From positions 26,346-90,345 of the forward strand of contig JAKSQH010000002.1 of assembly GCA_024404245.1 (NCBI GenBank): a stretch of DNA of 64,000 nt, read 5' to 3'. The position numbers and the translations under genes were made by a program. This DNA comes from Clostridia bacterium. GTDB taxonomy: Bacteria; Bacillota; Clostridia; Christensenellales; Aristaeellaceae. The notes under the pieces were generated by a model that did not search any database, had not been told where the DNA came from, and saw only the letters and a list, made by a program, of their open reading frames with translations. Shown piece after piece: positions 60,429-64,000 of the stretch (position 1 is its first letter; every line of letters starts with the position of its first letter).

Positions 60429-60959
60429 ATGAAACACGAAGATATCATAGGGAAAAGAATTGTGCTGCGCGAGCAAAGAGAAGATGACGCACCGTTTTTC
60501 TCCTATTGGTTTAATCAACCGCAGATTATGTTTCAATGCGGATTTGAGCAGCCGACCAATGAAGAAAAGGAAAAAAGAATTATAAACGTCAGCCATAAAT
60601 CGGAAGACTCGGTCTGGTTCACAATCACGGATCCTGACGGAAAAATAATCGGTGAAACCGGGTTGCTCCGCATGTTTCCCGCATGGCACCAAACCGATCT
60701 GACGATTATTATTCCCGACCCGGAAATGCAGAATAAAGGGTACGGTTCAGAAGCAATCCGCATCATGCTGGACATGGCTTTTCGGGAGTACGAAATGCAC
60801 CGTGTCTCGATCGGTGTTGTAGCACTGAATACAGCCGCATTGAGATTCTATAAGAGAATCGGCTTCAGGCAGGAAGGCATTCTGGAAGAGGCATATTATT
60901 ATAACAACGAATACAGCGATTTCATCATGATGAGAATCCTTGACCGGGAATGGAAATAA
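60429..60959 (+). CDS. RimJ/RimL-type GNAT acetyltransferase
   Basis: GNAT enzyme of 176 residues. It starts MKHEDIIGKRIVLREQREDD and has the acetyl-CoA loop PDPEMQNKGYGSEAIRIML (Gln/Asn-x-Gly-x-Gly). The C-terminal FYKRIGFRQEGILEEAYYYNNEYSDFIMM is typical of RimJ/RimL and of aminoglycoside or spermidine acetyltransferase relatives. The substrate is unknown. The ribosome binding site GGGGAG is rather distant. Codon use is less GC-rich than in the upstream operons. A remnant of a different acetyltransferase follows directly. Confidence 0.87.
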   Translation: MKHEDIIGKRIVLREQREDDAPFFSYWFNQPQIMFQCGFEQPTNEEKEKRIINVSHKSEDSVWFTITDPDGKIIGETGLLRMFPAWHQTDLTIIIPDPEMQNKGYGSEAIRIMLDMAFREYEMHRVSIGVVALNTAALRFYKRIGFRQEGILEEAYYYNNEYSDFIMMRILDREWK

Positions 60960-60960
60960 G

Positions 60961-61062
60961 CGGGAAATCAGTGTTCACATGAATCATGCCGTGGCGGACG
61001 GTTATCCGGCAGCCCGTGTATTCGTGCTGCTTGAGCAGGAAATGAAGGCGTTGTGTAAATGA
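60961..61062 (+). pseudogene. C-terminal remnant of a chloramphenicol acetyltransferase-like gene
   Basis: A short open stretch reads ISVHMNHAVADGYPAARVF and continues VLLEQEMKALCK before a TGA at 61060. This matches the C-terminal end of type A chloramphenicol acetyltransferases, in which the catalytic histidine lies in a His-His-Ala-Val-x-Asp-Gly motif. Only about 33 codons remain and the upstream part has been replaced by the end of the GNAT gene in another frame. A deletion or recombination product is the likely origin. It cannot encode an active enzyme. The identification is by motif only. Confidence 0.72.
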
Positions 61063-61116
61063 TGTAAGGCCTCCCTGATCAACGTTCGGAACATCAGCGA
61101 AGGAGAAGAGAACAGT

Positions 61117-61656
61117 ATGGAACCTAAAAACTATGCAATTGTTCTATATATGAATGATGAAAAGACCGCTATGGTTAAGGATTGGATCAGGGATCTGGCA
61201 CCGGTGTGCGGAAGTGATTATTGTATGGGGACTGAGCCGCATATTACTATTTCCGCCATTATAGCCGACGATGAAGAGAAGGTTAAAGAAGAAGCTGAAA
61301 AGCTCAGCGGGATTTTGAAAAAGGGAGAAATAAAGGTAGGCGTTATTGGTGCTTTCAATCCATTCGTTCTGTTCCTTTCCCCGGTTGTGGATTCATATTT
61401 GATCGAGTCCAGTCAAAAAGCAAATGATCATATGCTAAGGGTATCGGAGATTGGAAACAAGGGAAGATATATTCCCGGTAATTGGGTGCCGCATATGGCT
61501 GTGGCTATGAAACTGAACAAAGAAGGCCTGAATAAGGGCTTTGCAAGATTGTCTGACATATTTACTCCTTTTTGTGCTGAAATCGATAAGATGGCGCTGA
61601 TTAAGTGGGAAGAAGATGATCCTTATCAGGAACTGGCGGTGTATGATCTGAAATAA
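61117..61656 (+). CDS. 2H phosphoesterase / 2'-5' RNA ligase-like protein
   Basis: Protein of 179 residues resembling the 2H phosphoesterase superfamily, which act on cyclic phosphodiesters at RNA or nucleotide ends. The first His-x-Thr motif is in EPHITIS (about residue 45). The second site is PHMAVAMK (about residue 128), with His but Ala in place of the usual Thr or Ser. AGCGAAGGAGAAG precedes the ATG. It lies between a pseudogene remnant and the hup terminator, and its codons are AT-richer than in the main operons. Activity and substrate are unproven. Confidence 0.72.
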   Translation: MEPKNYAIVLYMNDEKTAMVKDWIRDLAPVCGSDYCMGTEPHITISAIIADDEEKVKEEAEKLSGILKKGEIKVGVIGAFNPFVLFLSPVVDSYLIESSQKANDHMLRVSEIGNKGRYIPGNWVPHMAVAMKLNKEGLNKGFARLSDIFTPFCAEIDKMALIKWEEDDPYQELAVYDLK

Positions 61657-61899
61657 AGCGACTGAGAATGAGATCACAGTTTGACGAAGAGAAATCAATA
61701 TTCAATCAACATTCAGCCCGGATCAATATTAATGTCAGCCGGTTAAAATCCTCATAGAAAATTTTAGTCCGGATTTAATGATGTTGTAGTATTTTAGTAC
61801 TAAAAGGTTTGTCCAATATTGTAGGGCGAACCACTTTCTTTACCCATAAAAAAGAAGGCAGCGTGTACTGCCTTCAAGGAGAGAAAGAAAGGAAGAACC
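61657..61899. other. AT-rich intergenic stretch with a palindrome
   Basis: No gene is visible. It contains the perfect 14-base palindrome TTTTAGTACTAAAA (61792-61805), two copies of ATCAATATT (near 61693 and 61722), and, at its end, the terminator of the minus-strand hup gene. Confidence 0.5.
61848..61875 (-). terminator. Terminator of hup
   Basis: On the minus strand GAAGGCAG and CTGCCTTC form an eight-base-pair stem with a six-base loop, followed by six T. Confidence 0.9.
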
Positions 61900-62175
61900 T
61901 TACTTATTAACGGTGTCTTTCAGAGCCTTACCAGCTTTGAACGCCGGGACCTTAGCAGCGGCAACTATAATTTCTTCGCCGGTACGGGGATTGCGGGCAG
62001 TACGGGCAGCACGGGTCTTCACTTCGAAGGAGCCGAAGCCAACCAACTGGATCTTGTCACCCTTGGCCAGGGTTTCTTCTACGGTAGCAACGAAGCCATT
62101 AACGAATTTTTCTGCATCTGCCTTAGTGATGGAAGCTTTTGCCGCCAGAGCAGCAACCAATTCAGTCTTGTTCAT
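61900..62175 (-). CDS. hup: HU family DNA-binding protein
   Basis: Histone-like nucleoid protein of 91 residues that bends DNA as a dimer. It begins [20 protein letters not shown] and has the HU signature [22 protein letters not shown], which forms the DNA-binding arms. AAGGAGGG lies seven bases before the ATG. It has its own promoter and terminator. HU genes are core in Firmicutes, so this is probably chromosomal despite the debris on both sides. Confidence 0.97.
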   Translation of the reverse strand: MNKTELVAALAAKASITKADAEKFVNGFVATVEETLAKGDKIQLVGFGSFEVKTRAARTARNPRTGEEIIVAAAKVPAFKAGKALKDTVNK

Positions 62176-62213
62176 GGGAAAGCCCTCCTTTTTTGGTTTC
62201 AGGTCTCAAAAAC

Positions 62214-62243
62214 ATTATATAGCAAGGCGTTCATGCCTGCCAA
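62214..62243 (-). promoter_or_regulatory. Promoter of hup
   Basis: On the minus strand TTGGCA (62243-62238), an 18-base spacer and a perfect TATAAT (62219-62214), about 39 bases before the hup start. Confidence 0.75.
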
Positions 62244-62255
62244 ATGTACCTGTTC

Positions 62256-62927
62256 CTATTCCTGTTCACGATACTTCGACATCATCTGTTTGAATAATTC
62301 GCCAGAAGTTGGAGGAGTATATGTAATCGCATTCGCACCGGCTTGTATTGTTTTTTCTATGTCAGCTCCGGACTTACCTCCGGAAGCGATGATTGGAACC
62401 TCCGGAAAATCCTTTCGGATCCGTCTGACAATCTCCGGTGTTTCAATTCCACCCGCCACATTCAAAATCGATGCGCCCGCCTCCAAACGTGCGGCGATAT
62501 CTGTTTCCGAATCTACAACAGTAATGATGACGGGAATATCTACTGCCTGTGCAACAATGGCAAGATTAAGATCACCTATTGGGGCATTAAGCACCACGCC
62601 CATTGCTCCCTGTGATTCCACATCCTTGGCAAGACCGACAGTACGCAGTCCCTTTGTTGTTCCGCCTCCGATTCCACAGAATACCGGAACATATGCAGCC
62701 TTAATGATTCCCTCACTGATTGCCTGCTGCGGTGTAAATGGATATACTGCGAATATCGCATCAGCATCACAGTTGCGAATAATTGCCAGGTCTGTAGTAA
62801 AAACAAGTGACTTGATCCTGCGTCCATTAATGACAATACCGCTTGCTTGGTATATCTCCTTTGGTACACGTAGGATATTGTGCCTAAGTTGGCTTTGAAT
62901 TTCAGGTATAGTGTTCCGTGTTTCCAT
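62256..62927 (-). CDS. Conserved TIM-barrel protein of unknown function
   Basis: A 223-residue (beta/alpha)8-barrel protein. Strand-end motifs include FCGIGGGTTKG, GAMGVVLNAPIGD, ASILNVAGGIETPEIV, IIASGGKSGADIE and GANAITYTPPTSGE, which suggest a phosphate-binding site like those of ThiG, NanE or PdxS-type barrels. I recall close relatives in many Clostridia annotated only as hydrolase or beta/alpha barrel protein; no function is known to me. AAAAGAGG lies seven bases before the ATG at 62927. The gene has a good promoter with a palindrome over the predicted transcription start and a hairpin in its leader, so regulated expression is likely. Confidence 0.85.
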   Translation of the reverse strand: METRNTIPEIQSQLRHNILRVPKEIYQASGIVINGRRIKSLVFTTDLAIIRNCDADAIFAVYPFTPQQAISEGIIKAAYVPVFCGIGGGTTKGLRTVGLAKDVESQGAMGVVLNAPIGDLNLAIVAQAVDIPVIITVVDSETDIAARLEAGASILNVAGGIETPEIVRRIRKDFPEVPIIASGGKSGADIEKTIQAGANAITYTPPTSGELFKQMMSKYREQE

Positions 62928-63088
62928 GTAAGACCTCTTTTCTACTTTCGTTGTTAATGTGTCTATGTTGATGATCGTGCATAGACAGCATATAGTTGAA
63001 TATTCAACAATAAACACTATAACATGATTAATTCTATCTGACAAGCTTTGGCACCATAGCATATAAGTTTGACTAATACATTTGGGAA
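62928..63088 (-). promoter_or_regulatory. Leader and control region of the TIM-barrel gene
   Basis: Contains the promoter (63016-63044), the perfect palindrome GTTGAATATTCAAC (62995-63008) where transcription should start, and an inverted repeat GTCTATG/CATAGAC (62961-62967 and 62980-62986) in the leader RNA. No gene is visible on either strand here. Confidence 0.62.
63016..63044 (-). promoter_or_regulatory. Promoter of the TIM-barrel gene
   Basis: On the minus strand TTGTCA (63044-63039), a 17-base spacer and TATAGT (63021-63016). Confidence 0.75.
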
Positions 63089-63272
63089 ATGAAATCAACG
63101 GATATATTCGATATAAAAAAACAATATAACAACGCCTGAAGCTGACGAAAAATACGGTATCAGTGTCGGACGAAACGGAATGTGTGTATGTCCCTTTCAT
63201 AACGACCATGATCCGCGTATAAAAGTCGATAAGCGTTTTCATTGTTTCGGATGTCAGGCGGACGGTGATGTG
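63089..63272 (+). pseudogene. CHC2 zinc-finger (primase-type) gene fragment with a frameshift
   Basis: DnaG-type CHC2 zinc fingers of this kind are common in conjugative and integrative elements of Firmicutes. An ATG at 63089 gives MKSTDIFDIKK and would then meet a stop at 63137. Deleting one A from the run of seven A at 63115-63121 restores NNITTPEADEKYGISVGRNG and then MCVCPFHNDHDPRIKVDKRF and HCFGCQADGDV. This is the complete zinc-finger motif Cys-x2-His ... Cys-x2-Cys. The gene then stops resembling CHC2 proteins near 63272, where acetyltransferase sequence begins. It is a truncated, frameshifted remnant, unless the A-run supports programmed slippage. Confidence 0.72.
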
Positions 63273-63815
63273 ATGAGGTGCGTAGATGCCATTCGTCCGA
63301 TGGAAACAATCGATTGCGTTGTATGCGGCGGATATGAGTTTTTGGAATTGCCCAAGGAAGATTATGCATATGTTTATCCGCTGCACGTGGCACTGAATGA
63401 GCATTACTGCTCCAGCCCCTTTTTTATGAACCGAAACCCAAATACACTGGAAGCGTTTTTGGATTCCTCGGAAAGGAATCAGGAACGTTACTTCGCAGCG
63501 AAGGCAGGCGAAGAATTATGCGCTTATCTGGCAGTGTCAGACCAGGGCGAAACCTTCATTGCATCAGGGAATCTTTATCGTCATATCACAGGGGCATATT
63601 GTTTACCGGAACACAGGGGCAGGGGTGTATACAAAAACCTGCTGAATTATGTGATCAATACCTTGAAATCTGAAGGATATACCAGACTTGGCGTGGATTT
63701 TGAAAGCATCAATCCGTTAGGCAGCGGGTTTTGGCTTAAGTTTTTTCATGCCTATACCAACAGTGTTGTGCGCAGGATTGATGAGCGGATTATGCAGAGG
63801 GCTAATCTGATATAA
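63180..63815 (+). CDS. Chimeric open frame: CHC2 zinc finger joined to a GNAT acetyltransferase
   Basis: The open frame is 211 codons from the ATG at 63180. The first ~30 residues are the zinc-finger remnant. From about Met32 (63273) the sequence is a GNAT-type acetyltransferase: a variable N-terminal part (GGYEFLELPKEDYAYVYPLHVALNEHY), then AYCLPEHRGRGVYKNLLNYVI, which is the acetyl-CoA loop, and LGVDFESINPLGSGFWLKFF. That last block is typical of larger clostridial GNATs. The N-terminal part of the enzyme is probably missing. If expressed, translation may start at 63273 (weak GGTGATGTG upstream). I could not decide whether it makes protein. It is probably a product of mobile-element rearrangement. 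Confidence 0.68.
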   Translation: MCVCPFHNDHDPRIKVDKRFHCFGCQADGDVMRCVDAIRPMETIDCVVCGGYEFLELPKEDYAYVYPLHVALNEHYCSSPFFMNRNPNTLEAFLDSSERNQERYFAAKAGEELCAYLAVSDQGETFIASGNLYRHITGAYCLPEHRGRGVYKNLLNYVINTLKSEGYTRLGVDFESINPLGSGFWLKFFHAYTNSVVRRIDERIMQRANLI

Positions 63816-64000
63816 TCTCAGAAGATTGTTATTTCAGGACAAATCCAGTTTGTCTCTTTGTTCTTACGCTGCTATATCCACCCTTAGCGCAGTAACATTC
63901 GAAGACCTTCACTCAAAGAGAGTGCAGGGGCTTACTAATATGTGAATTGTAAATGGGTAAAAAGCTAAAAACTATTCACCCGGTGAATTCTGAGATGCTT
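63816..64000. other. End of window without recognisable gene
   Basis: Holds an inverted repeat GACAAA/TTTGTC (63838-63843 and 63849-63854) that could be a weak terminator of the upstream frame, and the palindrome ATTCACCCGGTGAAT (63974-63988). No open frame with family features is visible. Confidence 0.45.

Noticed and set aside
1-64000. CRISPR array, tRNA or rRNA genes, complete insertion sequences
   Set aside because: I saw no regularly spaced repeats, no cloverleaf sequences and no transposase gene; a dedicated scan (tRNAscan, CRISPR finder) would be needed to exclude them fully.

Overview
The window looks like a chromosomal segment of an anaerobic, low-oxygen-adapted Firmicute of class Clostridia. 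The evidence is the Gram-positive gene orders (rpmH-rnpA-yidD-yidC-jag; priA-def-fmt-rsmB-rlmN-PP2C-PASTA kinase-rsgA-rpe; recJ-rel-dtd), S-box control of metK, strong AGGAGG ribosome binding sites, TTGACA/TATAAT promoters, PduL phosphotransacylase, and an isopropylmalate-synthase-like enzyme of the (Re)-citrate synthase kind. Coding DNA looks moderately GC-rich by eye, with many GCG and CGC codons, which would fit a gut or rumen lineage such as the Christensenellales. That placement is a guess.

Layout. 1-3.5 kb: 3' part of glycerol kinase convergent with pgsA, then a fused RNase PH/RdgB gene and a phosphoesterase. 3.5-8.4 kb: HerA-like ATPase with a repeat-bearing tail, a GH3 glycosidase and pduL. 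8.4-11.3 kb: SAM riboswitch, metK and serS. 11.3-13.3 kb (minus): a ferredoxin-ASKHA reactivase-like protein and MscL with a zinc ribbon. 13.3-16.3 kb: ribosome/RNase P/membrane-insertase operon. 16.3-18.3 kb: NfeD-FloA membrane-domain operon. 18.4-34.4 kb: a long run of translation, rRNA/tRNA-modification, Ser/Thr signalling and GTPase genes, ending in mnmE, an Fe-dependent dehydrogenase, two DUF218 proteins around RadC, and rsmG. 34.4-37.0 kb (minus): (Re)-citrate synthase candidate and an aminotransferase. 37.3-42 kb: parvulin-like lipoprotein, DUF975 membrane protein, secD, secF. 42-49 kb: recJ, rel, dtd, MBL hydrolase, hemZ-like. 49-60 kb: acetyltransferase, cyclophilin, zapA, U32 peptidase, mutS2, two-component system, shikimate kinase, amino-acid kinase, serine hydrolase.

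The last 4 kb (60-64 kb) differs. It is more AT-rich and gene-poor and holds debris: the C-terminal scrap of a chloramphenicol-acetyltransferase-like gene, and a frameshifted CHC2 zinc-finger fragment of the mobile-element type joined in frame to an acetyltransferase. It also holds a conserved TIM-barrel gene of unknown function with a palindrome at its predicted transcription start, and an HU gene with its own promoter and terminator.

Most of the window is core housekeeping, and I do not see a complete undescribed defence or biosynthetic system. The points most worth a second look are the mobile-element debris at 60.9-63.8 kb, the palindrome-controlled TIM-barrel gene, the accessory domains on otherwise standard proteins (MscL zinc ribbon, HerA-like DPTTGQYV repeats, RsmB Gly/Asn/Arg tail, parvulin with a coiled-coil insert and lost histidines), and the Fe-dehydrogenase lacking one metal-binding histidine. 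Coordinates of starts were chosen from visible ribosome binding sites. No database search was possible.
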